Below are positions 37,871-49,914 of a DNA stretch of 64,000 nucleotides, in pieces (the first letter of the stretch is position 1; each line of letters starts with the position of its first letter). The stretch is from Chaunax sp. Z400 (lineage: Eukaryota > Chordata > Actinopteri > Lophiiformes > Chaunacidae), in assembly GCA_037577475.1 (NCBI GenBank), contig CM075203.1, positions 3,607,001-3,671,000 of the forward strand, read 5' to 3'. The position numbers and the translations under genes are program-made. Below the pieces are notes generated by a model. That model searched no databases. It was not told the DNA's origin and worked only from the letters and a program-made list of their open reading frames with translations.

Positions 37871-37884
37871 GTGCCACCTACTGG
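37871..37884 (-). promoter_or_regulatory. CTCF-like core motif, reverse
   Basis: GTGCCACCTACTGG is an exact fit to the reverse complement of CCASYAGRKGGCRS, 0.55 kb after the last ppm1b poly(A) signal. Confidence 0.5.
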
Positions 37885-38004
37885 CAACAAGAAGGTTCAT
37901 GTTTCATATGTTCAAGGGATTTAAAAATGCTCCACTGTGTTTACAGCTTTTATTCATTAGGTTGTGTCGTATGAAAATAATGTATACAGAGTACGCAACA
38001 TTTT

Positions 38005-38235
38005 ACACCATCACTAAGTAGTGTGTCCTCCATCAGCACTGATTACAGCAGTAATCCTCCTCATGAGTGGCCACAACCTCCTGATGATGTCATCCTATGT
38101 GATGGCGGCCCACTCCTCAGTCGGAGCTGCCCGGAGTTGCTTCTGAGTCTGTGGAGGATGTTCATGTTGTCGTACTCCCTTAACCAACCACACAGGTTTT
38201 CAATGGGGTTCAGGTCAGGGTTCATCACTCAACAG
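38005..38235 (-). pseudogene. Tc1/mariner-like transposase C-terminal remnant
   Basis: The minus strand reads PDLNPIENLCGWLREYDN then, after a frameshift, RAAPTEEWAAIT-stop-DDIIRRLWPLMRRITAVISADGGHT. DLNPIEN, the EEW..I pattern and the RR...VI.A.GG.T end are those of the C-terminal catalytic region of Tc1-type DDE transposases. It has a frameshift, an in-frame stop and no N-terminal part, so it is a dead fragment. Confidence 0.85.
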
Positions 38236-40163
38236 TCCAGATCTGCCTCCTGCAGGCCAAAAGCACGATCCTTCTAGCAGCTGGAACCAATAGTTTATGA
38301 GTTAGAAACATATATTTTCCTAATGGTGGATGTGATCTGTTTTATGTCTAGATATAGAGACCTATAACTCTCTGAATCTGCATTATTTCAGCTACATATA
38401 GGTTGCAATGCAATGTCTTTACCCCTCAATCTAATCTCATCTTACCCCCCCTCTATCTCAATGTTGAAAGTGAAAAAGTAGGACCGGATCTGCCTCAAAA
38501 TTGAATCAAATTTTTATTGGCCCAAGATCAAAATTTCATTAAAATCCACTAACAGCTTTCCAAGATATCTTTGAGACAAACAAATAAACAAACAACTCTT
38601 GTTGGAGTTAATAAAGCAAAACCAAATTATAATTCAGTCTGATTGTCAGGCTCTGGAAATGTAATGTTGACACAAAAAAACCAACCAAATCTACAAATAT
38701 AAGTATGAAGTATTTACTGTTTATTTCACATAATCCTGAGCAGCTTCAGAGACGTGTCACACATGGACAGAGATGATGTCATCATCTCCAAATCAAATAT
38801 CTGAATATGAACCAGTCAGTGGAGGCTGTTTACTTAAAGGTCCCGTGTTACGCCCACAGAGGTGATTCCACTCGCCTAATTAGATGTTTTCTCAGGACTG
38901 TGAGGGTGTGTTCACGCTGCCATTGTCTTTGATTTCCTGTTGGCTTTGTTTCACCTGTCAAGACAGGAAAAATCATACCTGTGTCGTTCGTGTTGGTACA
39001 AGACTTTGGTGTCATCACCTAGCAGTTAGGACTGAGACGAGGTCGAATCAAGCGGAGGGAATAAAAACACCTTTTGCTCTTTGAGTTGATGATTTTTGTT
39101 TTACTTTCACTATTTTTTCACACACCTACACACACATATGGGTATTTAAGGGGTTGCGACTAATCTGCCATTTATTTAATGGTGCAAACATAGAGGTGTT
39201 GAGATTGAGGTTATCGCCCATAATCATTCCTATCTTTGTGTTTGCCAGTGTAAAACCATGATGAGGTGGTATACTGCAGGGACCTGCAGGAACCAGGAGC
39301 CCCATATATGCATTTTAAATTGAGTGACTGTGTTCCAGTGACGGATCTTGGATTTTTCTAAATCAGGGGCCACATTTTTCACAGAGGGGCCAAGTATATG
39401 TCCAACATTAACATTTCCACATTCAATAAGATTATTTATATAACGGACATTCCTTGTTTGCCATTGGCTCGACAGCTTTGAGCAAAAACACACGGAATTG
39501 AATATATTTTGCAAAATGTGCCAAAGCTTAGCAATAAAAATAATTTTTCATATTTACTGAATATTAAGCTGGGCTGCACAGAAAACATAATGTAAAAGGC
39601 ACTTTTTTCCAAATGTGTAATACATAAAATACTTTAAAAAAAATACACATTTTAAAATTAAAAAAAATATATAGATCTTTAGAAAATATAGATTAGTATG
39701 TACGTCTTAACTAAACGTTGTGACATTTCCACTAAAATCAGAAACTCTGATCGATCAAGGGATCCCTAAAGTCATCAGGCAGTCCCTCCAGGAAGTTGCC
39801 GGCTCAACATGCTATTTTTGATAACACTTGGGGGGGAAATGATGACGATTGGTCAGATTTGCAGATAAACTTTTGTGATATGGACAAAATTGCAAGGTTG
39901 TGCAGAATGAACGGGGATTGGCTGATGCGTTTGCGATTTGCAATCTTTGACAGAAATCCATCCAAAATGTGATTTTTCAATCATGACCGAACTGGTGGAT
40001 CGATTGATAGTCTTTGTAATTTTGTATCCATCTGTTCATTTCATACATGTACTTGTCTTTTCCTTCTCTCAAATAAATCTGCTTCTCCCCACCATACAGT
40101 ATAAATGTCAAACAAAATCAAAATGCCTTCCACAGAAAGACATTTTGATAAATGATTGTACAC

Positions 40164-40173
40164 AGACACACAC

Positions 40174-40230
<57 letters not shown>

Positions 40231-40246
40231 CAGACACACACACACG

Positions 40247-40284
<38 letters not shown>

Positions 40285-40310
40285 CGCACACACACACGCA
40301 CACACACACA
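40164..40310. repeat. (CA)n microsatellite with CG and GA interruptions
   Basis: CA repeat of about 145 bp with cacacgcac and cagacac variants. Confidence 0.97.
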
Positions 40311-40454
40311 ACCCTTGTCTAATCTGTCACTCTGTCATAATTTGATCATAATCCCTAATAATAATCACGTCGTATTTTAAAGGTGTTCTCAATCTGGAGT
40401 GGGATTATGGGATTGCAGAGCATGTGTGTTAGAGTGTGAATGAGCCATCCAAAT

Positions 40455-40457
<3 letters not shown>

Positions 40458-40486
<29 letters not shown>

Positions 40487-40501
40487 GCTTGTGTGTGTGT
40501 G
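40458..40501. repeat. (GT)n microsatellite
   Basis: GT run broken by TT and CT. Confidence 0.93.
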
Positions 40502-41017
40502 GAGGGGTAAAGCAGAGAATTTAATTTGATGATGGTGGGGTATGAAGCACGTACTCAATGATTCTCCCATTGAATCCACTTTAAGCCTGATATTACCAAA
40601 CAATAGACACTGACCCATTAGAGTGTGTTTGTGCCCCCCCCCCCCATCTCTAATCTCTTTCACTTAAATTTGTTTTTGTAGACATAAAACAAAACAAGAT
40701 TAAACCAAGAAACACAGCCTCTGTGCTTTTTATTCACACCCCTGTTTCTCAGGGATGGAGGGACAGCAGCGTCGGTTGGATGGGCTCCCATGAATTTTGC
40801 TACACATTCATGGTCCACAGAGGATAAATTCTAACAACTGTAGTGATCGTCTAACTTTCCTTTGAGCGCCACCTGCAGGTCAAAGTTGTGACAAATACAA
40901 CAAACTAATCTCAAATTTGTTGTGATTAAAACTGTTGCTGTAGTTCTAGCAGGAGTAATAATAATCATAATCAAATGTTTATTGTGTGTGTGTGGAGCCT
41001 ATTATTGCAGGAAATCA

Positions 41018-41072
41018 GAATGGGACGGCCTTCGGAATGGGACGGCCTTCGGAATGGGACAGCCTTGCTGCA
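41018..41072 (+). repeat. 17-bp tandem repeat, three copies
   Basis: gaatgggacggccttcg occurs twice exactly and a third time with one change (acagccttg). Confidence 0.93.
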
Positions 41073-42444
41073 CCGCTGTGACGCATCCGGTCTCCAAACA
41101 CAGCCTTGCGAAGGAAGCGGTCCCTGGATTGAGACGCATCTTTAACCTGCCAAAGTGTAAAAATGATTTCTTCTGAATATATTAGGCTGCTCTCACTAAG
41201 TGCTGCTGCTGCTGACTTCTTTTCTATCAGCTCTCCAAGCTTGTTCCTCTGGCCTTTCTTAATCACATTTTCTTCTCTTATTTGAATTGATGCATCTTCT
41301 GTGAAACTCTCAACAGTGTGTGAAAAGCAGCATCTGCTTCAAAAAAACTCAATTTACAGGCCACATAATGACACTGAACCTGCCCTGTGTTACCATATTT
41401 CTATAACGGACTTGTATTTATTGCATCTGTACTAAGAATTGTGTTGATTCCTTATTCTCCTGAAAGTGCAGTGAAGGTTTTCATTGCCAGTGGTTGTTTT
41501 GCTCTCTCCATCTTAAGGTCAGCTGACCCAGTCGACCCTGATACGCTGAAAAAAACATGCACCAATAGAAAAGCCAACAGCTAAATCGCTAAGCAGGGAG
41601 GAAAACGCTTGTGGTGTCACTCTTTCTCCTCGCTCCCAGTCTTTTCTTTCCTTTTTTTTCATTCTTCTTCTTCCACCCACTCTTGTCTTTTCACAGCAAA
41701 GGATTTTCCCGCTTGAAGCTTTAACCTTGTGGAGAGAAATAATGACCCGGTGACTCTGCGCTGGTGTCACGTTTCAATCAAGAAACATGAATGTGATTTC
41801 AGGCTCCAAATGAGAGCTCAGAGGAGCGCAGTCTCCACACACAGTGGAATCTAATCTACTGAAATCTGCGTGGGCGTGTGTCTGAGCCTGAATGATGCCT
41901 CTGCATGTTTCCGTGTCTCAGCATATGATTTTGAGTGGAGTAATTTAGCAGATGAGCGTGTGGCCATTGTTAGAGGGATAATCCGGCTCTTGCTGCTCAG
42001 ATAGGTTAACATGCAGCAGATTAGACCAGATTACCCCCAACCACACCAGACAAGACTGGGATATAGCCCCCCCCCCAGCCTCTCATCTAATTTGACACAC
42101 CCTCCTGCCCTCCATCTCTTTTCACTCATTCTGACCCATCATTTCACTTCTAGGCTTTTTATTCCTACATTTAATTCCATCTCCTCAGGCCGTCCCTCAC
42201 TCTAGCTCCTCCACCTCTTATTCCTAACATTAACCAATCATTTGATTTCCTCTCCAGGGCAGAGACATGTACACAAATACTTTGTCCCATCCAAAAAATT
42301 GCAATCTGTGCCCCTCAAAAGCCTCACACTTTCAACTGTGTTTGCTGCTTCACTTATTTGTAAAATGAAAAAGTTGAATCTGTCCTAGATGCGGCCATAG
42401 GTGTAGTTTCTATCAAATCAATGAAAGATCAGACACAAAGAGAG

Positions 42445-42449
42445 TATTA

Positions 42450-42483
<34 letters not shown>
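42445..42483. repeat. (ATT)n microsatellite
   Basis: About 12 ATT units. Confidence 0.95.
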
Positions 42484-42654
42484 GTTCTAACCCAGCAACT
42501 ATCCATAAGTGTGAGAGCGAAGATTAAACACTTTAATGTGAAAAAAAATCACACATCACTGACAAAACATGCACTTAATAATACAGAACAAATGTAAATG
42601 AATACACATGTTATGGTTGCATAAATATAAATCTATGACCTACTCAGGATGGTG

Positions 42655-42880
42655 CCTACCTCTGCCAAGGACGTTATGTGTTTACCATTTTCCGTTTATT
42701 TGTTTGTTTGTCAGCAGGATTATGTAAAAAGGACTTGAAAGTTTTTCATGAAACTTTTTCAAGCATTGCAAATATGGCTTTTTACCCCCCCCTTATTTTT
42801 CATGATAACATCCCCATAAGATCAACCACAAAGTCTGATCTGGACCCAAGTAATATTCCAGTTCTGGTGATCCTGAGAAT
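42655..42880 (+). repeat. Dispersed teleost repeat fragment
   Basis: Contains cctctgccaaggacgttatg, tgtttgtttgtcagcaggat and aaacttt wording. Same family as 26345-26480; forward orientation. Confidence 0.65.
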
Positions 42881-44024
42881 TTAATTCATAGGGCTCATGT
42901 AAAATTCACTTCTGTGAGATAAGATGAGAACAACTGATGTGTTTTGGAGGCAACTCAATAAAACCTGCGGCTCTCCAGTGGCATGTTTTCTACAATAATA
43001 TTCAAGATTATCATCACACCGGTTATACAAGTAGAACCGTGTGAAGAGCTTTTGCTGGGAAGCTCCATAAGAAAAGGAGTAAATTAAGACACACATTAAT
43101 AAGATAAACAGGATAAATATACATAATAGAGTCAAATATGTATTTACAATATCAAAAATAAAAATACTCAGTGCTGAAAATATTGCACGAGGTAAAAGCT
43201 GTTCCCCAGTCTGCTGGTCTGTGGGTCATATTTACAGATGAGGGCAATGAAGAGCTTTAATCCGACTCGTCCTGCGTGAATACGTGACTGGAGGTTGCTT
43301 AATGCTTTGTGTTTCCTTTCGTCTGTGTGACGATGTGTCTCCACCTGACTGCCAAACATTTGTTCAGCCTGCAGCTGTTTGTATTTTTGGCTGCTAGGGT
43401 TTGTTTGTCAGGCGGCTGCTGTGTTTGTGACATAAAAAAAGATGATGATAATGATGTAATTACCGCTCTAACATCTGGCCTATTAAAAGCAGCGCGGCAC
43501 ATGAGAGGTATTCCAATCATCTGATTAACTGATTATTTTTGTTTATTCATCTCTCAGTAAGGTGTTTGTGTTTTTATGTCATCACCCATCTGTCACGGTT
43601 TGTGAGCATCTGTGTGTGTTTACATATGTATTTTTTAAAAAACAACACTTTTCTTCTTCAGCTGTTTCAGCTCTCCGTCGGACACCAGTAACACCAGTAA
43701 AAGTAGCAAAACTGACTTTGGGGGATTGGGTTACAAACCAATCAGGGGGCAGGATTAGTTGCCCAGGTACTTGAATACCTGCCCTGCTCAGGTTTCCTTC
43801 AGAGGTCAAGATGTGGTCAAATGGTGGCCACACACACACACAACCCCTGCTTTTACAGCAGCATTTGTACAATAATGAGAAAGATTAATCCAATAATCCA
43901 CAAAAATAACTGAGAATAATGTTAGAGAATAATAAGGATGATGTCTTTAAATTGCATTCTCAGAGCAAAACACATTCAACCTATGGGGATATAAAAGCAA
44001 CAAATATTCACTGATAACTTGAAG

Positions 44025-44210
44025 GAATTGTCCAACATTCTGGGAGATTTTTTGCTTCCTTGCCCAGGAGTGTGATGTCATGTCTGTGTGCTAAGTATGA
44101 AGCTACAATCACATAACTGCCTGGTGAAAACACAACTTCACAGTTTTCTGCTTTGTTTTTTTGTATTTTCTGTGTTTATTAAGTGAGCTTTAGAGGTGAT
44201 GGTGCATTCA
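44025..44210. repeat. Dispersed teleost repeat fragment
   Basis: gaattgtccaacattctggg, catgtctgtgtgctaagtat, gaagctacaatcaca and later gtgagctttagaggtg are words I recall from an abundant fish repeat. Internally deleted. Confidence 0.55.
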
Positions 44211-44529
44211 CATGCTCCTCAGATGGTGCCGTTTCCTGAGTTTGGATGCGGTTCTTCCGTCTTCAGCGCGTCCATGGACTCTTAAAGCGTAATGTGGGAA
44301 TAACATGGATGCTGTAAAGAAGATGTGCTGTATTTTTTTTTTTTTGCTCAGAGAGTTTAAAGAAGTTGGTAGTTGAAGTTTGAAGGTTTATTTTATAAAA
44401 TGATTTTATCCCAGTCTTCCTAAAACCACTAAAATATTGCTTTATAGATGCACATGTGTGTATCTATGCAGATGTATCAACCGATGTAAAAATATATGGT
44501 TATGCATTTATATATAGTATATGTGTAAA

Positions 44530-44551
44530 CATATATATATATATATATATT
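44530..44551. repeat. (TA)n microsatellite
   Basis: About 11 TA units. Confidence 0.93.
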
Positions 44552-44924
44552 TAATGCATGTTTACTGAACTATAAATAGCTGTTTTTTTAAATTTAATTA
44601 TTTTAATTGATTTTTTTCCACATAATTTGGTTTATAAACTAGGCAGCTGTGTGCAACATGAATGAACTAAACTTTCTGTTAAAAAAAATTGCTTTATCTA
44701 ATTCGTTATTAGGGTTAATGCTAAGAAATAACTTTTCTACATCGATCTATGTGGATAAACTCATATTTACAAACTAATATTATATCACAATTAACATGTA
44801 TTAACCACCAACCAAACGTTTACTTTCGTCCGACATGTTTCTGCATTTATGACATCAAAGTCATGTAAGAAATTTTTTTGCTCGGTTTCCGGGTTGTTCC
44901 GACTCGAGGCGGTGTTCGTGTATT

Positions 44925-45430
44925 TTTTTTCCAATTACTCTGACATCACATGAATGCCCTATTAATTTCCATCATTCCCAGTCTTCCACAATTCACCCCT
45001 TCTCTTTCCTGTTTATTGGCACCATTGTGCACCAAACTCTCCTGGAGCCCTGCAAGAGCACAAAAGCACAACAAAGACTCAGGAAGTGATTAGTGGCTTA
45101 ACGAGGAGGAGGCTTTATGGGGAGTTAGGGGGGCTGCACGGCCTTTTCCAATGAGAGGGGGTGAGGGGGTTAAAGTTTCAGGGCTTAGGAGGTCAGTGTT
45201 AAGTTGTGGAGGTCAGTGGAGAGGTTAATTAGGAGCTGGGCTTTTGTTTACGGGGGATAAGGAGACACAGAGGCGATCACTCCGTATCCTCACTGTGCTC
45301 CTCCAGCCACCCTGGAAGTGTCATCCACCCGCTTTTAGCTGCATGCTTTCCCTCTGCCTCCCTGCTAATTTTCCTGTCACTGAAAGGAGATGTCGCTGAA
45401 TTAACTTAATTGCCACCACTGGGACACACC
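44925..45430. promoter_or_regulatory. Candidate cis-regulatory element upstream of six3
   Basis: Homeodomain-type TAAT/ATTA cores are frequent (ccaattac, tattaattt, ggttaattagg, ctgctaatttt, cttaattgcc) in non-repetitive, moderately GC-rich sequence about 2-2.5 kb before the six3 ATG. Six3 genes are known for many conserved forebrain and eye enhancers. Suggestive only; conservation cannot be tested here. Confidence 0.3.
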
Positions 45431-45864
45431 TCCAGTATGTTTCCCTCGAGTGTGTTTGGTGTGTCCCTCCTGCTTCAATGGGAAGAAGGTCTTTTCAGCT
45501 TGGAGGAGCCCTGGCTGCGACTGTCGCTCTGAGATAGTTGTGTGTGTTTGTCCATTGTCCTGCTGTTAAAACACACAGAGAGAAACATGCAGCGATTCCT
45601 CACCGAGGCATCTCAAGTAGAGCAGAGGGAGATACTTGATGTGAATGTGTGGGAAGAAGAGACACATGCAGAGACTTAGCTGACACTGGAACAGGGAATA
45701 ACTCCCAATGACAGGACATTCAGTTGTTTTTGGGGGTAGGTGCTAAGTTTTGACAAGTAGGAAATAAAAAAATTTGAATTTGTTGATTTTAAATCCTGCA
45801 ACTCATTAACTTTTAAATTGCTTCATTTAGTTGACTGTTTGGTTCATTCTAAGAAAGGGTCAAT

Positions 45865-46025
45865 GAAAAATAAAACTTCAGTCATTATCTATTCACCCCC
45901 ATGGCGAAAAAAATCTCTGTGAAGTTTCTCAGTCCACTAAACATTTTCTAGAGCTTCACATCAAAACAGCATAACAGCATTTTCTTACTGAGAAGATGGG
46001 GACATGTTTTAAAAAATTTTTTTTT
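45865..46025 (+). mobile_element. Single-arm copy of the foldback MITE
   Basis: tctattcacccccatggcga, gtgaagtttctcagtccact and gagaagatggggacatgttt parallel the left arm at 6290-6445. Confidence 0.7.
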
Positions 46026-46794
46026 TTAATTAAATTGTGTGTATTCTAACATTGGTATTTTATTAGTTCTTATTTCATCATTATTTTCTTATTATTCCTC
46101 ATTGATTTTTCAGTGCCTCGGTTTTCTTGTTGTTATGTTTTTGGGTCTTTTTGTAATTGTAGTATAAGATATTTTTGTGTTATAAAGCTTATTTGATTTG
46201 GTTTCATAAAGAAAGGACAGATTACCAGGACAGGCCTGAACTCCGTGCATCATCTAGGCTGAAAAACTGGCACACAGGTCCTCACACCAGCATGCAGGGA
46301 CATCTGTCTGTTGGGATAATTGGCATTAACCCCTTTAAGCTGGGTGACCCCCTTTTTCACGGCCAACACATCTGCACTGACGCTCACATTTTGGGAGACA
46401 GAATAGAACTCTGACTGAAGGGCACCACACTCCAAAGCATATGTCTCAGGGCCACCAAAATGTGTTAATGCTGATTGAATATACTGCTCTATTAGACTAA
46501 TGTTAGCAGCCTGTATGCCCAATGCTAATCCAGTGTAATAGAATGGAGCTGAAGTGCAGCTTATCTCTGAACTTATGGATATTAGAGAATAGAAAAGTGA
46601 TTAGAGTGGTGGGAGACCACTTACAGAAACATACGCTTTCAGGTCCGGGTGAGATTTCCAGTCACACCGTCCACATTACTGCTATTAATGATGGAAGCAG
46701 CTTACAGACAGCACCGCAGGTTATGAGATTTAGATGCTGATTCAGTTCAGTTTCGTTTCGACAATTTTCCCTCTTGTTCCCTCTTGTTCCCTCT

Positions 46795-46796
<2 letters not shown>

Positions 46797-46834
<38 letters not shown>
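46797..46834. repeat. (TA)n microsatellite
   Basis: About 19 TA units between a ccctcttgttccctcttgtt direct repeat and an L2-like tail. Confidence 0.95.
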
Positions 46835-46835
<1 letters not shown>

Positions 46836-46839
<4 letters not shown>

Positions 46840-46880
46840 TTGCCCTTCGGGGACGATAAAGGTATATCTTATCTTATTAA
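46836..46880 (+). mobile_element. LINE 3'-tail remnant
   Basis: aatttgcccttcggggacga then taaaggtatatcttatctta resembles the ttcccnncggggat-aataaagt-(atct)n 3' ends of L2/CR1-type fish LINEs and their SINEs. Confidence 0.5.
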
Positions 46881-46989
46881 CCAAGTGTTTTTGTGCTGAA
46901 ACCTAACCAGACCTTAAGCCCAGCATTGTCTCTGCATAAAATTGAAAGATATCAAATGTAAAGTGTTATCATATTCCTAGTTTGCAGAA

Positions 46990-47011
46990 ATATATATATA
47001 TATATATATAT
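46990..47011. repeat. (TA)n microsatellite
   Basis: 11 TA units. Confidence 0.93.
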
Positions 47012-47149
47012 TTGTTTATTAGTATTATATAATAATATAATATTTAGGTCTTTGCGTCTCTGGAAGCTTCTGATCACACAAAACCTACTGAATTGAAAAT
47101 AGAGGCTCTACTGATCTATAACAAATATGTCACTGCATTAAACTCATGT

Positions 47150-47466
47150 TCGTCTCTTTTAGAGCTCCGGGAAAAGTAAAGAAGAACCCACTGAGAGTTT
47201 TTAAGTCAAACTCGAGCCATAGAAAGGCAGTTCAGACGGGACTGGTGTCCGGCCTGCTCTCTGAACTGAGAGAGATAAATCCTCTGCGTTTGATTGACAG
47301 CGCTGCCATGACAACCCCGCATCAGCTCCGAGGTGTCCAATCAGGAGTCAGATTCAGGGTCCCTCCTTGACTCCCAGGTGAGCTAAAGAGTCAGACTTCG
47401 GCAGTTTTCTGTCAGACTCTTACCGAGTTCCATTCGTCTCCCCTCTGGTCTCACTTTGTCATCCAG
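47150..47466 (+). promoter_or_regulatory. six3: six3 promoter/5'UTR region
   Basis: Directly upstream of the six3 start codon. It contains TGATTGACAG at 47291-47300, the standard PBX-MEIS/PREP composite site, and an upstream ATG (47308) opening a 20-codon frame that stops at 47370. No obvious TATA box. The transcription start is not determined. Confidence 0.45.
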
Positions 47467-48161
47467 ATGGTGTTTAGATCGCCGCTCGACTTTTTCTCAG
47501 CCTCCCGTATCCTGCTGCCCCACTTCGCGGATGGACCCTCAATTCTGGCCCGTTCCCGGTCCCCAGAGGACCTTCCCTCTGCCTGTCCTCCCCTGTCTCT
47601 CCCGGGGCTGTGTTTCTCTGCGGCGCAGATCGCCAGCGTCTGCGAGACTCTGGAGGAGACCGGAGACATCGAGCGGCTGGCTCGCTTCCTCTGGTCCCTC
47701 CCCGTGGCCGCAGACGGCCGTGACTCCATCTCTGAGCATGAGTCCGTGTGGCGGGCGCGCGCCGTGGTGGCATACCACACTGGGAGTTTCAGCGAGCTTT
47801 ATCACATCCTGGAGACGCACCGATTTACGCGCGCGTCGCACGGTAAACTGCAAGCCATGTGGCTCGAGGCTCACTACAGAGAGGCAGAGAAGCAACGGGG
47901 ACGGCCGCTCGGACCGGTTGACAAGTACCGTGTGAGGAAGAAGTTCCCTTTACCGAGGACCATTTGGGATGGAGAGCAGAAGACGCACTGTTTTAAAGAG
48001 CGAACACGGGGGCTGCTAAGAGAGTGGTACCTGCAGGACCCGTATCCTAATCCTGGGAAGAAGCGGGAGCTGGCGCACGCAACCGGACTCACACCGACTC
48101 AAGTTGGGAACTGGTTCAAAAACCGGAGACAGAGAGACCGGGCGGCAGCAGCCAAAAACAG
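47467..48161 (+). CDS. six3: SIX homeobox transcription factor, Six3 subgroup, exon 1
   Basis: Sequence-specific nuclear regulator of anterior forebrain and eye development. MVFRSPLDFF...LLPHFADGPSIL and SRSPEDL at the N-terminus are Six3-type. The SIX domain spans about residues 49-165 (IASVCETLEETGDIERLARF). The homeodomain spans about 166-225 with recognition helix VGNWFKNRRQ (213-222) and Six-type TIWDGEQKTHCFKERTR. It is more diverged than zebrafish six3a/six3b as I recall them (for example LPVAADGRDSISEHESV), so a six3 duplicate or fish-specific six7 both fit; Six3-like N-terminus and 2p21-type neighbours favour six3. The donor aacag/gtcagt after the homeodomain leaves phase 2. Confidence 0.93.
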
Positions 48162-49914
48162 GTCAGTGACTTGGGCTTGAATCAATTCGTCCTTTGAGGC
48201 TCACAGAATGCAGAAGAAGAACATCATGCAGACAATTAACTGTTTATTTTATAGCAAATAAACACCCCAAATACTGTTTTTTAGTGAAGTAACAAAATAC
48301 AGCTTTGTATGTCTAAAATGTAATCAGTCTCTTTATCGATCACTCTCTTCATTTCACTCACTCGTTGAGGCAATTTCTTCTCCACATGCAGCCCAGGTTG
48401 TGCGTAAAAGGGCCATTCATGCGTAAAAGTGCGCGTCCGTTCACCGTGTAGGTTTTTGTTCCCCCTCTGTCAGTCTGACCTGGTCGATCTTTCTTCTGTT
48501 CTCTGCCTCTTTGTTGTTTGCTTCTGGGTCAGTGTGTGGGTCAACCAGCCCGCTGATGGAGGCTAAATGTGCGTGAATGGGTGCAAATTGCTCACCGCAC
48601 ACGAGATCATTTAGTGCTGGCCTTTGACTTGGTTTCATTTCTGAAAATCCTTATTTATTTATCTTAGGTTTAGTTACTTTTTTAAGTTTTGTTACTTTTT
48701 TAACAGAAACAAAACAATATTTATAGAACTTTTATTTTTCAATAACATGATAATCACTTATTGATTCTTCCAAAGGGAAAACTTGCAGCATTTAACTGCT
48801 TATATAAGCAATAAGAATAAGATGAATTTGTAAAATAAAAGAACAGAATAAACTCCTGTGGCTGAACAAAGATTACACAGCACACCTTTAATCTTATACC
48901 TCAGTGACTCCAGATTGTCCAGTTCCAGCCTGACCACAGATCCGGCCTTCTTTATACTGTAAGCTTGTTGGGTCTACTGGCCTCTCCAGCCTTGACGAAC
49001 AGACCATTGGCTGCTACACAGATCTGAGTCTCCTGTATGATTCCCCTCCCTCCCATCCTCTCCTTGAATGAAACCTGGGACAGGGCGCCTCCTGTTCCTC
49101 CGGCAGTTCACCACCAGCTCCTTAGTCTCTCTCATACTTTAGTTCTCTCCACACCTTGTTTTCTTAATAAAGAAATCATCTGTAAACTTCTGGAGGTGAC
49201 ACGATCCTGAGTTGAGGGAGGTCTGAGGTGCGACGAGACATGATGCCACAATCTTACTGACACACTGTCGCTGACCACTGAGGTAGTCTGTGATCCAAGA
49301 TGCACAAGTATCACCACGAGGTTTCCCCTCTGAAGGCATGGCTGGATAATGTTGGAAGCGTCGAAGAACGCGACTCTCGCAGTGCTTCCCTGCTTCTCCA
49401 GGTGTGAGAGATCTTTGCGGGTCGTGAAAATGATTGCATCCTCCACTCTGATATGTGGCTGCTGTGGTTCCAGGAAAGTAGTAAGCAGGTTTCTCTGGTG
49501 CTGCAGAATCAGCCTCTCAGAGGTTTTCATGATATGTGACCTAAGAGCTACAAGTCTGTAGTCCGTGATACGGATGGTACGACCTCTCTTAGGCACTGGA
49601 ACGATGCTTCGTAGTGTTGGCACCGTGCTCAACCTCAGGGAAGGACTGACGTGGTGCTGAGAGGCTGCTTCAAGCTGACCAGAACACCCAAGAACAAAAC
49701 AATATAAGAAGTTTTAAAATTTCAACTTGCATATTATTTCCACTCCTCTTTGTGAGAAGTCAACCAAAAATCGGATGGTCTGTTCCTGGCTATCCTCTCC
49801 TCAGGCTGCATGTCAAAAGCAATATACTCAGCAGTGTTTGAATGCATAGACTAGAAAAGCGCGATACGATATAAATTCAGCTCCATTAACTTTTTTTTTT
49901 GTGTGCATTTTCAG
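48162..49914 (+). other. six3 intron
   Basis: 1.75 kb, gtcagt to tttcag. It contains the LINE reverse-transcriptase remnant at 49090-49640 and otherwise AT-rich sequence. Confidence 0.85.
49090..49640 (-). pseudogene. Non-LTR retrotransposon reverse-transcriptase remnant
   Basis: The minus-strand frame from 49632 reads STVPTLRSIVPVPKRGRT, then ITDYRLVALRSHIMKTSERL, then VEDAIIFTTRKDLSHLEKQG and VAFFDASNIIQPCLQ. This follows the RT pattern VPVPK...DYRPVALTS..MK..ERL...DDAI....L..L......FFDFSSAFNTI. A shifted frame continues with SWITDYLSGQRQ (C.WI.DYLT.R.Q). The FADD-type active site is not intact in frame. It is a CR1/L2/Rex1-like LINE fragment, frameshifted and dead. Confidence 0.88.

Larger units (their letters stand above)
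37330..47145. other. Intergenic, ppm1b to six3
   Basis: No gene recognised. It holds repeats, a Tc1-like remnant, CTCF-like motifs (37871, 40866), a 17-bp tandem repeat (41018-41072) and a TAAT-rich possible enhancer (44925-45430). Confidence 0.6.

Noticed and set aside
38023..38277. Plus-strand 84-codon frame
   Set aside because: It is the antisense of a decayed Tc1-like transposase fragment.
47474..47895. Minus-strand open frames over six3 exon 1
   Set aside because: Shadows of the high-GC homeobox exon; no start, splice or family support.
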